DNA of 24,971 nucleotides from CAMYMG01 sp038259455 (GTDB taxonomy: Bacteria; Pseudomonadota; Alphaproteobacteria; Rhizobiales; Rhizobiaceae): NCBI GenBank assembly GCA_038259455.1, contig JBBSOT010000035.1:1-24971 (forward strand), in the 5' to 3' direction. The position numbers and the translations under genes are program-made. Shown piece by piece: positions 14,520-22,295 of this stretch. Each line of letters starts with the position of its first letter. Within the stretch, counting starts at the first letter, position 1. The notes below the pieces were generated by a model, which saw nothing but the letters and a program-made list of their open reading frames with translations, was not told where the DNA came from and ran no database searches.

Positions 14520-15740
14520 ATGCAACGATTCGAGAATGCCCGGGAGGCCGCGCTTGCGCTTCGGCCGGACGATTCTGTCTATTGCTTCCACCCCGAAGTG
14601 TTGAAGGCTGATGCCCGGCAGTTCATGTCGATGTTTCCGGGCAAGACCGCCTATGCGGTGAAGACCAATGGCGAGCCGATGGTTCTGGAGGCCCTGGTAG
14701 AAGCCGGGGTGACTGCCTTCGACGTTGCCTCGCCGGGTGAGTTTGCCGCGGTACGGGCCGTCTCATCGGATGCCGAGATGCTCTACATGCACCCGGTCAA
14801 GGCGCAGTCGGACATCAAGCTGGCGCTGGAGAAATACGGCATCCGCGTGATCGCGGTCGACCATGAGGACGAGATCACCAAGGTGACGCGCGTTGTGCGG
14901 GCGCTCGACATAGATCCCGGCTCAATGACAGTGTTCGTACGCGTGCAGACCAAGGGGGCGGCCGCCTACGAACTGTCGAAGAAATTTGGCGCCGGGCCGG
15001 CGCATGCGGTGGAGCTTTGCCAGCGTCTGAAGAAGATCGGCTACAAGGTCGGCCTGTGCTTTCACGTCGGCAGCCAGATTGAGGACCCCGACACCTATGA
15101 GCGGGCGCTGGCTTCGGTCGACTGGGTGCGCAACCGAATCGGTTTCGACTTGGCCGAACTCGACGTCGGCGGCGGCTTTCCGGCCGAATACGGGCGCGAC
15201 CCGAACAGCAAGAAACCCGAAATGCCGTCGATCGGCCAGATCATGTCGCGGTTGCGCGGCGATATCGAGGAGTACCAGTTCGCCGACATGCCGCTGGTCG
15301 CCGAACCCGGCCGGGTGATCGTCGCGCGGGCCTTTTCGCTGATCGTGCGGGTGCTGCTGCGCAAGGGCAAGCGGCTCTACATCAACGACGGCATATGGGC
15401 GTCGCTGTCGGATTCCTGGGTCGGCAAGATAACGCTCCCGGCGCGCTTTATTCCCGATCCGGCGATCCGCTCGCGCAACGGCAGCGAGAAGAACATCGTG
15501 CCGTTCAAGGTGTGCGGCGCGACCTGCGATTCCGTCGATATCCTGTCCAGACCGTTCTGGCTGCCCGAGACTGTGGACACAGGCGACTGGATCGAGATCG
15601 GACATATCGGCGCCTATTCGCTGTCGCTGAGGACGCGCTTCAACGGATTCTATCCCAATACCTTCATTGAGGTAACGACGCCGTTTGACGAAGGTGACGC
15701 GCCGCAGGGTTTTGCCAGCCTGGAGACGATGGCGGATTGA
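14520..15740 (+). CDS. PLP-dependent ornithine/lysine-type decarboxylase (fold type III)
   Basis: 406 aa with AGGAG 6 nt before the start. Fold-III decarboxylase motifs: PLP-lysine Lys48 in AYAVKTNGEP, FHVGSQ (181-186), the phosphate-binding DVGGGFPAEYG (215-225), AEPGR (261-265), and CDSVD (336-340), where Cys336 and Asp337 come from the partner subunit of the dimer. CDSxD is typical of ornithine decarboxylase and related lysine/ornithine enzymes rather than diaminopimelate decarboxylase. The likely product is putrescine or cadaverine. No spermidine synthesis genes are adjacent. A hairpin follows the stop. Substrate choice between ornithine and lysine is uncertain. Confidence 0.85.
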   Translation: MQRFENAREAALALRPDDSVYCFHPEVLKADARQFMSMFPGKTAYAVKTNGEPMVLEALVEAGVTAFDVASPGEFAAVRAVSSDAEMLYMHPVKAQSDIKLALEKYGIRVIAVDHEDEITKVTRVVRALDIDPGSMTVFVRVQTKGAAAYELSKKFGAGPAHAVELCQRLKKIGYKVGLCFHVGSQIEDPDTYERALASVDWVRNRIGFDLAELDVGGGFPAEYGRDPNSKKPEMPSIGQIMSRLRGDIEEYQFADMPLVAEPGRVIVARAFSLIVRVLLRKGKRLYINDGIWASLSDSWVGKITLPARFIPDPAIRSRNGSEKNIVPFKVCGATCDSVDILSRPFWLPETVDTGDWIEIGHIGAYSLSLRTRFNGFYPNTFIEVTTPFDEGDAPQGFASLETMAD

Positions 15741-15755
15741 GTTCTGTGTCGGATC

Positions 15756-15777
15756 ACGTCGCTTGGACAAGCGGCGT
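15756..15777 (+). terminator. Hairpin after the decarboxylase gene
   Basis: ACGTCGCTT and AAGCGGCGT form a 9-bp stem (one G-U pair) with loop GGAC, 15 nt past the stop. There is no T-run, so efficiency as an intrinsic terminator is doubtful. Confidence 0.4.
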
Positions 15778-15888
15778 CCCGCGTCCAGGTCTTATGATCG
15801 CATAGCGTCGCGCTGGGCTCGACGTCCTATTCCATATGAGAGCGTTGTACCGAGGGAAGACGGTAGATATCCAAAAGTGGAGCCAAGC

Positions 15889-16299
15889 ATGCGGATCAAG
15901 TTGTGTTGTGCTGTCGTCGCGGGCATCGGCCTTTGCCAAGGTGCGCTTGCGGCCGACAATTGCTCTGAGGCCCAGGACCAGGCAAGCATGAACGAGTGTG
16001 CCGCACAGGAGTTGAAGGCGGCGGACACGCAATTGAATGCCCAATACAAAGAGATCGAAGGCCTGCTGGTCGACCCGGACACGAGAAAGATGTTCGTCAA
16101 ATCCCAGCGTGCCTGGATCGCATTTCGCGACGCCGAGTGCGAGTTTCAAACCTCTGGCGTCAGCGGCGGAAGCATCTACCCGACAATCTACGCGCAGTGC
16201 ATGACAGCGCTTACGAATGCGCGACTGGTCAACTTCAAACTCTACCTGACCTGCGAGGAGGGCGACATGAGTTGCCCTGTGCCGCCAAAAGGAAACTGA
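15889..16299 (+). CDS. DUF1311/LprI-like exported protein
   Basis: 136 aa. A Sec signal peptide (MRIKLCCAVVAGIGLCQGALAA, cleavage near 21-22) leads to a periplasmic domain. It has the DUF1311 pattern: NCSEAQDQASMNECAAQELK (24-43), ADTQLNAQYKEI, then LVDPDTRKMF, KSQRAWIAFRDAECEF (71-86) and GGSIYPTIYAQCMTALTNAR. Conserved cysteines 25, 37, 84 and 104 probably form disulfides; Cys122 and Cys129 add a possible third pair. The same domain forms the N-terminus of the mycobacterial lysozyme inhibitor LprI, which suggests, but does not prove, a role in protecting or controlling the cell wall. AGTGGAG precedes the chosen ATG; a longer upstream frame lacks a signal peptide. Confidence 0.85.
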   Translation: MRIKLCCAVVAGIGLCQGALAADNCSEAQDQASMNECAAQELKAADTQLNAQYKEIEGLLVDPDTRKMFVKSQRAWIAFRDAECEFQTSGVSGGSIYPTIYAQCMTALTNARLVNFKLYLTCEEGDMSCPVPPKGN

Positions 16300-16303
16300 C
16301 CTT

Positions 16304-16315
16304 GGCAGGCCTGCC
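16304..16315. repeat. 12-bp perfect palindrome after the DUF1311 gene
   Basis: GGCAGGCCTGCC is fully self-complementary, five bases past the stop codon at 16299. It could be part of an mRNA 3' end structure; no T-run follows. Confidence 0.3.
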
Positions 16316-16410
16316 CACTGCCTCGATGTCTGTCTGACGAGCACCGGTCGTCGTCAACGGTCGCCTGCCGCTCCCGCAAGACGCGCATGGACCCTTGCCC
16401 TTGTTCGACC

Positions 16411-16435
16411 GGAACGAAGATGAAGCGTGAGAGTT
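16411..16435 (+). promoter_or_regulatory. EcfG (general stress sigma factor)-type promoter candidate
   Basis: GGAAC (16411-16415), then 17 bp, then GTT (16433-16435). Alphaproteobacterial EcfG/RpoE2 promoters have GGAAC-N16/17-GTT. It lies about 98 nt upstream of the DUF421 gene in a 233-bp gap with no other gene. Confidence 0.45.
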
Positions 16436-16532
16436 GGCCACACAGTGTCGTCCAGGCACTGCGGACTGAGCGTTGCACTCAGGGAAATACGTGCTGCTGC
16501 CTGGGAATCAGAACGAATTGCAAGAGGCATCA

Positions 16533-17015
16533 GTGGACCATTCAATGATCTTCGACGACTGGCACGGGGTGCTCAGGATTATTGTCACCGGCGTGCTGGC
16601 CTACATCCTGTTGATCGTCATGCTGAGGGTGTCAGGCAAGAGAACCCTGAGCAAGTTCAATGCGTTCGACTTCATCGTCACCATTTCGATAGGTTCGATG
16701 CTGTCGTCGATCATCGTCACCAAATCGATCCCGCTGGTCGATGGCCTCGCTGGGCTGGCAGTGCTTATCAGTCTTCAGTATGTCATCACCTGGCTGTCCA
16801 TTCGCTCAGAGCGGTTCCAGGACCTGATCAAGAGCAAGCCGACGCTGCTGGTGCACCGGGGTGTCTTTCGCGAACAGGCGATGAGGACCGAAAGGGTGAC
16901 CCGCGAGGAAGTCGAGACGGCGCTACGCGGCAGCGGCAAATCCGAGTTGACACCGGATCTCTCCGTCATCCTCGAGACCGATGGATCACTGAACGTATTT
17001 CAGGCGACTTCGTAG
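16533..17015 (+). CDS. DUF421 (YetF/YcaP-like) membrane protein
   Basis: 160 aa from the GTG at 16533 with AGAGG about 6 nt upstream; TTG at 16473 and ATG at 16545 are in-frame alternatives. Three N-terminal helices (about 13-32, 46-63, 68-90) surround the family motif GKRTLSKFNAFDFIVTISIG (35-54). A cytosolic YetF domain follows: SKPTLLVHRGVFREQAM (101-117), REEVETALRGSG, and final strand LSVILETDGSLNVF. DUF421 proteins occur in spore formers and bacteria under stress; biochemical role is not established. A putative EcfG promoter upstream agrees with stress induction. It is shorter than YcaP (230 aa), mainly at the C-terminus. Confidence 0.85.
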   Translation: MDHSMIFDDWHGVLRIIVTGVLAYILLIVMLRVSGKRTLSKFNAFDFIVTISIGSMLSSIIVTKSIPLVDGLAGLAVLISLQYVITWLSIRSERFQDLIKSKPTLLVHRGVFREQAMRTERVTREEVETALRGSGKSELTPDLSVILETDGSLNVFQATS

Positions 17016-17045
17016 AAGCTATTGCCGGCGTAAGGATGGACCCCT

Positions 17046-17069
17046 TGTCGGCGGGCGGATTTGCCGACA
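17046..17069 (+). terminator. Possible hairpin between the DUF421 and SMP-30-like genes
   Basis: TGTCGGC (17046-17052) and GCCGACA (17063-17069) make a 7-bp stem with a 10-nt loop, 31 nt past the DUF421 stop. No T-run follows, so the call is weak. Confidence 0.25.
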
Positions 17070-17099
17070 CACTCCATGCTTGGGAATGAGGATATACGA

Positions 17100-17984
17100 A
17101 TGAGAATTGCGATTGCTTTGGCTGCCCTGGCGGTGACGTGCGGATCCGCTCTGGCAGGGGATATCACGGTGATCAACGAGAAGGCAGCCTTCCCTGAAGG
17201 CCCTGCCTTCATCGACGGCAAGCTTCACTATGTGGAGTATGGCGGCAACACGATCATGGTCTGGGACGGCAAGACCAACACCAAGCTCTGGCAGCAGGAT
17301 GGATGTGGTCCCTCGGCGGTGCTGCCGCTCGGCGACGACCTTGCGGTCACCTGCTACGACAGTGGCACGATTGCCCGCGTATCCAAGGACGGCGAGACGA
17401 TCGTCAACTACGACAAGGCCGAGGATGGTGGGGCCCTGCAGGGACCGAACGACATTACTTCAGATGGCAAGGGTGGCGTTTACTTCACGGCTTCCGGACC
17501 GTGGGAATCCGGCCCGATTGTCGGCAAGGTATTTCATCTCGCCCCGGAGGGCGTCATCAAGGAACTGGCCAACGATTTGCACTACGCCAACGGCATCGCG
17601 CTGTCTGGCGATGGCAAGCGGCTGCTTGTAAACGAATCGGAGGCGGGCAGGGTAATTTCCTTCGCCGTGGCGGACGACGGAACACTATCGGACCGGCGGC
17701 TTTTCGTGCGTGTCGGCGTCGTGGATGAACAATCCGGCATCGGCGCCTATCCGGACGGCATCAAGCTCGGACCGGATGGCAATTTCTACATCGGCCAGTA
17801 TTCGAAGGGCCGCATCGTGGTGGTCGATGCCGACGGTAAATTTGTCAAGGCGATCGAAGTGCCTTCAACGACTGCACCGAACCTCGCCTTTGCGCCGGAC
17901 GGCGAGTCGCTGTTCGTGATGAGCGTCGACGACACGAACAACGCCCCTTACTGGGGCAAGGTCTACGAGGTGATGATCGAGTGA
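17100..17984 (+). CDS. Exported SMP-30/gluconolactonase-like protein
   Basis: 294 aa, ATG at 17100 with GAGGA 7-9 nt upstream. A Sec signal peptide (MRIAIALAALAVTCGSALA) is followed by a six-bladed propeller. Residues matching the SMP-30 divalent-metal site are all present: Glu33 in PEGPAF, Asn117 in GPNDIT, Asn164 in YANGIALS and Asp219 in YPDGIKLGPDG. SMP-30 family enzymes hydrolyse sugar lactones or related esters. A periplasmic location suggests action on sugar acids or lactones entering the cell. No sugar-transport genes are adjacent, so the substrate is open. It converges with the transglycosylase gene with 16 bp between stops. Confidence 0.88.
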   Translation: MRIAIALAALAVTCGSALAGDITVINEKAAFPEGPAFIDGKLHYVEYGGNTIMVWDGKTNTKLWQQDGCGPSAVLPLGDDLAVTCYDSGTIARVSKDGETIVNYDKAEDGGALQGPNDITSDGKGGVYFTASGPWESGPIVGKVFHLAPEGVIKELANDLHYANGIALSGDGKRLLVNESEAGRVISFAVADDGTLSDRRLFVRVGVVDEQSGIGAYPDGIKLGPDGNFYIGQYSKGRIVVVDADGKFVKAIEVPSTTAPNLAFAPDGESLFVMSVDDTNNAPYWGKVYEVMIE

Positions 17985-18000
17985 CCGACCGGCGCCTCGC

Positions 18001-19179
18001 CTACAGGTTAGCCAGCAGAGCAGGCGTCGGCCAGCCGTCGACCGGCAGGCCGAGACGGGCCTGTTCCTGACGGACCGCCTCGCGCGTGTTGGTGCCGAGA
18101 ATACCGTCGATCCCGCCGACATCGTGACCGCGGTCAACCAGCTTTTGCTGCAATAGCTTCATGCTTTCGCCGACAAGACCTTCCTCGGGATTGCGCCGGT
18201 CGAATTGCGGATCACCGGCCAGCCTTGCAGCAAGATGGGCCGCCGTCAGCGTGTAGATGAACGACTGGTTCCACTGCAGGTAGATATCGTAGTTGTCATA
18301 GGTCAGGAAGGCTGGTCCCTTGTGGCCCATCGGCAGGACGAGACCGGCCTGCCGGCCATTGTCCTCGAGCGGCGAGCCGTCGCGGTTGGTGACGCCCCAT
18401 TGCGCCCATTGCGAAAGCGGCAGCTTGTTGGTGCGGCCCGTCTGATCCCAGGGCAGTTCGTCCGGGATTGTGACTTCCTGCATCCAGGGCTCGCCGCGCT
18501 TCCAGCCACGATGCTCGATCTTGTTGGCGGTGGTCATGATGACATCAGGCGCGCTGCCGCGAAGATCGACCTTGCCGTCGCCATCGCCGTCGATGCCGCG
18601 CAGCAGATAGTCGGTCGGCAGGATCTGGGTCTGGCCGATTTCGCCGGCCCAGGCGCCCTTGGTGTCAGCCGGAAGCACGCCCGTGTCGATCAGTGTCAGC
18701 AGCGGCACGATCTGCGGGCGGAAGAGTTCCGGGCGACGGCAGTCATGGGCGAGGGTGGTCACGGCGTTGAGCGTCAGAAAATCGCCCTGCACGGCGCCAA
18801 AATCGGTTTCAAGCGCCCAAAAGGCGGCGATGACCGGTCCCGGCACGCCGTATTCCTGCTCGGCGCGGGCGAACACGCTGCCATATTTCTGCAGGTTGGC
18901 AACCCCGTTCTTCAGCCGGTAGTCGTTGATCATGCGGCTGGAAAACTCCGCGAATGTCTGTGTGAAGACGCCCTGGGCGCGGTCGCGGTCAAGAACCCTC
19001 TGGTCGAGTGAGGCTCCGGCGAGTGCGTCCAACCCGTTGGCGCCGACACCGGCGGCGATGGCTTCGGCCTTGACGTCTTCACGCCACGCACTGAAATCGC
19101 CACCGCATTCCTGCGCCATGACGGCAGCGGGCGATGCGAACAAGAGCAGTGCCGCAAGCGTTCCAAGTGGCAGTCTCAT
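18001..19179 (-). CDS. Lytic murein transglycosylase, MltB family with peptidoglycan-binding domain
   Basis: 392 aa, AAGGAG 7 nt before the start. A Sec signal peptide (residues 1-22, ending AAVMA) gives a soluble periplasmic protein, since no lipobox Cys follows. The SLT_2/MltB catalytic domain covers about 28-320: YGVPGPVIAAFWALETDFGA with catalytic Glu124, WAGEIGQTQILPTDYL and DGDGDGKVDLRGSAPDVI. A C-terminal PG_binding_1 domain (about 335-392) includes LLQQKLVDRGHDVGGIDG and TREAVRQEQ. It cleaves the MurNAc-GlcNAc bond to a 1,6-anhydro product for wall turnover. It follows the GH25 gene by 54 bp on this strand, so the two may be expressed together. Confidence 0.93.
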   Translation of the reverse strand: MRLPLGTLAALLLFASPAAVMAQECGGDFSAWREDVKAEAIAAGVGANGLDALAGASLDQRVLDRDRAQGVFTQTFAEFSSRMINDYRLKNGVANLQKYGSVFARAEQEYGVPGPVIAAFWALETDFGAVQGDFLTLNAVTTLAHDCRRPELFRPQIVPLLTLIDTGVLPADTKGAWAGEIGQTQILPTDYLLRGIDGDGDGKVDLRGSAPDVIMTTANKIEHRGWKRGEPWMQEVTIPDELPWDQTGRTNKLPLSQWAQWGVTNRDGSPLEDNGRQAGLVLPMGHKGPAFLTYDNYDIYLQWNQSFIYTLTAAHLAARLAGDPQFDRRNPEEGLVGESMKLLQQKLVDRGHDVGGIDGILGTNTREAVRQEQARLGLPVDGWPTPALLANL

Positions 19180-19233
19180 GGCCGTGCTCCTTGATGGTGG
19201 GCTCTGTCGGGATGGGCGGAGGGCAAAACGATC

Positions 19234-20073
19234 CTAAGCGGCGTTTGCCTTCAGCCATTTTTTCCACGCCCTCATATCTCCGTTGAAGACATTGATGTCG
19301 GCGTCGCCCCTGATGCCGGGAATGACGCCCGTCCCGGTGTATTGCCAGAAGGTGAAGGGATGGTCTCCATACTTCGACGTCGGATGGCCGGCGACTGAGC
19401 GCAGCCAATAGGGATAGCCGTGAAAGCCTGACAGGCCGTTGTCGTCGAAAAAGTCGATCGACGTGTAGATGATCGGCTTCTTGCCGTAATGCCTTTCGAC
19501 GATCTGCAAGAAGGTGCGCATTTCACTGCGCACGGTCGCCGCATCGGGTCTGAGCTTGCAGGTTGGCGACAGGTGGTTCCACTCCATGTCGAGAACAGGG
19601 GGGAGCGCGCCCTTCTCCTTCGGCACGTTGTCGATGAACCATCGCGCCTGTTCGGCAGCCGGCCGGCAGAAATAATAGAAGTGGTAGGCAGCGCGCGGCA
19701 CGCCCGCCGCCTTTGCCTTATGCCAATTCTCCTTGAAAAAGTCGTCGACCCGGTCGCCGCCCTCAGTCGCCTTGATAAAAGCGAATGAAACCCCGCTGGC
19801 CTTGGCTTTGTGCCAGTCCACCGATTTCTGGTATTTCGACACATCGGTGCCGTGCACAGCGTAGTGCCAGGGCGCGCCGCCTTCCCATTTGTGCGGGTCG
19901 CTGTCGGAAAAACGCGGGTTGGTGGTGGCCACCTCGGTTGAGGCCGATGTCGGAGTCAGGCCATCGAACGTGGAGCAGGCGCCGAGTGCGGCCAGTCCGA
20001 AAATCGTCGCCAGGAGACATACGGTCCGGCTTGCCGTGCGGACGGTCCTATTGTGAATTATCCGGTTCAGCAT
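19234..20073 (-). CDS. Lipoprotein glycoside hydrolase family 25 (lysozyme-type muramidase)
   Basis: 279 aa from the ATG at 20073 (GGGGA 4-5 nt upstream); longer starts at 20100 or 20142 are possible. The N-terminus is a lipoprotein signal with lipobox LGAC and Cys33. The GH25 domain follows: HGTDVSKYQKSVDW (74-87), FAFIKATEGG (97-106), YHFYYF (130-135), PPVLDMEWN with catalytic Asp162 and Glu164, IIYTSIDFF, and closing FWQYTGTGVIPGIRGDADINVF. GH25 enzymes cut the beta-1,4 bond after MurNAc. Outer- or inner-membrane anchoring in a Gram-negative cell suggests wall remodelling, or action on other cells if surface-exposed. Confidence 0.9.
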   Translation of the reverse strand: MLNRIIHNRTVRTASRTVCLLATIFGLAALGACSTFDGLTPTSASTEVATTNPRFSDSDPHKWEGGAPWHYAVHGTDVSKYQKSVDWHKAKASGVSFAFIKATEGGDRVDDFFKENWHKAKAAGVPRAAYHFYYFCRPAAEQARWFIDNVPKEKGALPPVLDMEWNHLSPTCKLRPDAATVRSEMRTFLQIVERHYGKKPIIYTSIDFFDDNGLSGFHGYPYWLRSVAGHPTSKYGDHPFTFWQYTGTGVIPGIRGDADINVFNGDMRAWKKWLKANAA

Positions 20074-20266
20074 CTGTCCCCAAGACTTTCGGAGCGGCAT
20101 CGTCACCGCTGCAACCGCCCGACACCTTAGCATCGTGGCCACCGGTCATCACCCATCATGGTTGATATTCGGTTGACGCCAGCCCGCCCAATGTAAAATC
20201 AACTCGAGGAATGGGGGCAGATAAATGGCAGAAACAAGGCAGTTCGGCCGACCGGTGGGCGGCGCC

Positions 20267-20923
20267 TCATCCTCTCGATGCAACGGCGCGCACTGCATAG
20301 CCGCGATAAAGCGTTTCAAAACGAAGGGTTGCGCCAACGCGCTGGCACTCCGATTCCAGCACTTCACGCAATGAATCGCGCGGCGTCACATGGAACCGGG
20401 CTAGCCATGCGCGTAGTCCAGTTCGGAACCATCCGGGCAGGCGCTCCTGACTCCCGAAGTCGACGATGTGCAGTTCGCCACCTGGATCGAGGGCATCGAG
20501 CGCGGCGACGATGGTTCGGCCCCATGGCGGGATCATAGACAGTGAATAGGAAATGAGGATGCGGTCGAAGCTGCCACGGCCAAAGAGGTCGCAAGCGTCG
20601 AAGTCTGAAGCGTCGCCGCGCGCCAGCGTGGTGCGCTGGCTGAGCCCCTGGCGATCAATGGCGGTGGCGGCTGTTTCGAGCATACCTGCTGATATGTCGA
20701 GGCCGTAAAGGCGGGCACCGGGGTAAGTCGCCGCGACGCGGGCCAGGTTGCGGCCTGTGCCGCATCCGAGCTCAAGCAGCGCGCCGCCCGGCGGAATAGC
20801 GAGACCTTGGATCGACCGATCGCGGCCCAGCAGGTAGTACTTGCGCGTCAGGTCGTAGATGTGGCGCTGGTGGCGGTAGACGCCGTCCATCAGCGCTGCG
20901 TGCGACGGCTGCGCAACGCTCAT
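20267..20923 (-). CDS. btaB: SAM-dependent N-methyltransferase of betaine lipid synthesis, BtaB
   Basis: 218 aa. A class I methyltransferase with motif I LLELGCGTGRNLARVA (49-64), strand-2 LYGLDIS, and LISYSLSMIPPW (post-motif II/III region). The N-terminal HQRHIYDLTRKYYLLGRDR (18-36) is characteristic of BtaB. BtaB methylates diacylglyceryl-homoserine three times to give diacylglyceryl-N,N,N-trimethylhomoserine (DGTS), using SAM. The gene overlaps btaA by 4 bp (ATGA), which supports the assignment. The 193-bp gap beyond its stop (20074-20266) holds a few promoter-like bases but no gene that I can support. Confidence 0.9.
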   Translation of the reverse strand: MSVAQPSHAALMDGVYRHQRHIYDLTRKYYLLGRDRSIQGLAIPPGGALLELGCGTGRNLARVAATYPGARLYGLDISAGMLETAATAIDRQGLSQRTTLARGDASDFDACDLFGRGSFDRILISYSLSMIPPWGRTIVAALDALDPGGELHIVDFGSQERLPGWFRTGLRAWLARFHVTPRDSLREVLESECQRVGATLRFETLYRGYAVRAVASRG

Positions 20924-22167
20924 CGGCTGTTCTTCATATAGAGATGAAAGGCGCCATAGATTGCCGACCTGTCACGCGCGAAGTGGCTGCGGGAAGCCTG
21001 GCTGTCGTAGAACCACTGATCAAGTAGGGCAGAAGATACCCGACCCGGCAGCGGCGTCGGCTCGGCGGCGGTGCGGAAGATGACGCGGGCGCCCGGGGCG
21101 GCTGTCCGGGTGATTTCGGTCCACAGCGCGTTGAGCTGCACGTCGCTCATCCAGTCTTGAGCGTCAAGCAGCACAAAGCGGTCGACAGACGCGGCCGGCT
21201 TTCGTGCGAGCAGGTCGGTAAAATTGACGTGATGCACCACGACGCGACCGATATTCGCCTTGAGCGTCGCGTAGTTCGACTTCTCCAGATAGTCGGGCAG
21301 GGTGGCTTCACCGGGTGAAGGATAGCGCCGGGCAAAGGCCTGCCAGGCAAAATAGTTATTCTTGAGCGGAAAATGGCAGGCGAGCTTTTCCAAACGCGCC
21401 TTGAGGACGCTGGCCATGGTGCCGTCGCCCGACGTTATCAGTGAATCGTATTGCGCCGGCGGGATGCCGAGGCCAAACAGCGATGATTTGCGGGACAGAA
21501 CCATGCGGACCAGGCGCGCCTGAAAAAGCGGCGCAAGCTCGTCATCGAAGAACCGTTGCTGCTCCTGAAGCGTCGTGGCGGCAATGATTTTTGACGGATC
21601 GACTCCGTAGAGACGTGCGGCGCGATGGCCGGCTGCAATGAACAGGCCAAGCAGGCCGGTCTGATAGAAATTGCCCTCGAAGGCGCGGACGCGCCTGCGG
21701 CCCCGCCAGTCGCGACTCTCCCAGTAGCGGCGGCTGCCCGCATCGAGATGCGGGGCGATGAACCTGTCATAGGCGACCGAGTTGGCGCGGTTCCCGGCTT
21801 CACCGAAAAACCGCAGAAGGTCAGCTTGCGTCGGCAGATGCTGAACAGCCGCAAGCTTGAGGCGGTTCAGCGCAACATGTGCCGTGTTCAGGTCAACGGC
21901 GTCGATATGAGCCGGCGAACGGGTCAGATAGGCCAGCACATTGCAGCCGCCCGAGGCGATGGTGACGACGCGGTGGCCCTCGGCCAGCGCCATGGCCTCC
22001 ATGTCGACATCCGGATCTTCCCAGATTTGCGGGTATACAAGACCGCTGAACAGGAGCGCAAAAAGGCGCTCCGACAGACCTGCTTTTGAGTAGGCCTTGT
22101 TTCGGTAGACCGCGTCGGCGATCTGGCGGTTCTTGCGAAGTCCGATGTCACTGGAAAGGTCGGTCAT
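20920..22167 (-). CDS. btaA: S-adenosylmethionine:diacylglycerol 3-amino-3-carboxypropyl transferase, BtaA
   Basis: 415 aa from the ATG at 22167 with GAGGA about 8 nt upstream; the longer frame to 22377 runs through the regulatory region and is not used. It belongs to the DUF3419 family: VYPQIWEDPDVDMEAM (44-59), VVTIASGGCNVLAYL (68-82), IDAVDLNTAHVALNRLKLAA, then FAWQAFARRYP and a final LLDAQDWMSD methyltransferase-like part. BtaA moves the 3-amino-3-carboxypropyl group of SAM onto diacylglycerol, making diacylglyceryl-homoserine, the substrate of BtaB. In rhizobia this operon is induced by phosphate limitation through PhoB, replacing phospholipids by betaine lipid. A Pho-box-like repeat is upstream. 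Confidence 0.92.
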   Translation of the reverse strand: MTDLSSDIGLRKNRQIADAVYRNKAYSKAGLSERLFALLFSGLVYPQIWEDPDVDMEAMALAEGHRVVTIASGGCNVLAYLTRSPAHIDAVDLNTAHVALNRLKLAAVQHLPTQADLLRFFGEAGNRANSVAYDRFIAPHLDAGSRRYWESRDWRGRRRVRAFEGNFYQTGLLGLFIAAGHRAARLYGVDPSKIIAATTLQEQQRFFDDELAPLFQARLVRMVLSRKSSLFGLGIPPAQYDSLITSGDGTMASVLKARLEKLACHFPLKNNYFAWQAFARRYPSPGEATLPDYLEKSNYATLKANIGRVVVHHVNFTDLLARKPAASVDRFVLLDAQDWMSDVQLNALWTEITRTAAPGARVIFRTAAEPTPLPGRVSSALLDQWFYDSQASRSHFARDRSAIYGAFHLYMKNSR

Positions 22168-22225
22168 GGCGCGAATCCTCACGAAGACTATCCGGACCCG
22201 GCTAGCGCGCCCGTGTTGCGGCGCG

Positions 22226-22243
22226 GTGACGGTCTTGCGACAG
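22226..22243 (-). promoter_or_regulatory. Pho-box-like direct repeat upstream of btaA
   Basis: On the reverse strand CTGTCGC-AAGA-CCGTCAC forms two 7-bp half-sites at an 11-bp repeat distance, five of seven bases in each matching CTGTCAT. This is the PhoB binding format. It lies 58 nt before the btaA start codon and 52 nt before the divergent cupin gene. Confidence 0.6.
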
Positions 22244-22295
22244 TTCCATGAAGCTGCCTGTAGATGTCCAACCAGCCGAACCGACGGAGACGACA

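Noticed and set aside
20225..20390. Plus-strand small frame starting at ATG 20225 with a GAGGAATGGGGG leader
   Set aside because: About 55 codons, it enters btaB antisense and ends there. The peptide has no recognisable feature, so it is likely chance.
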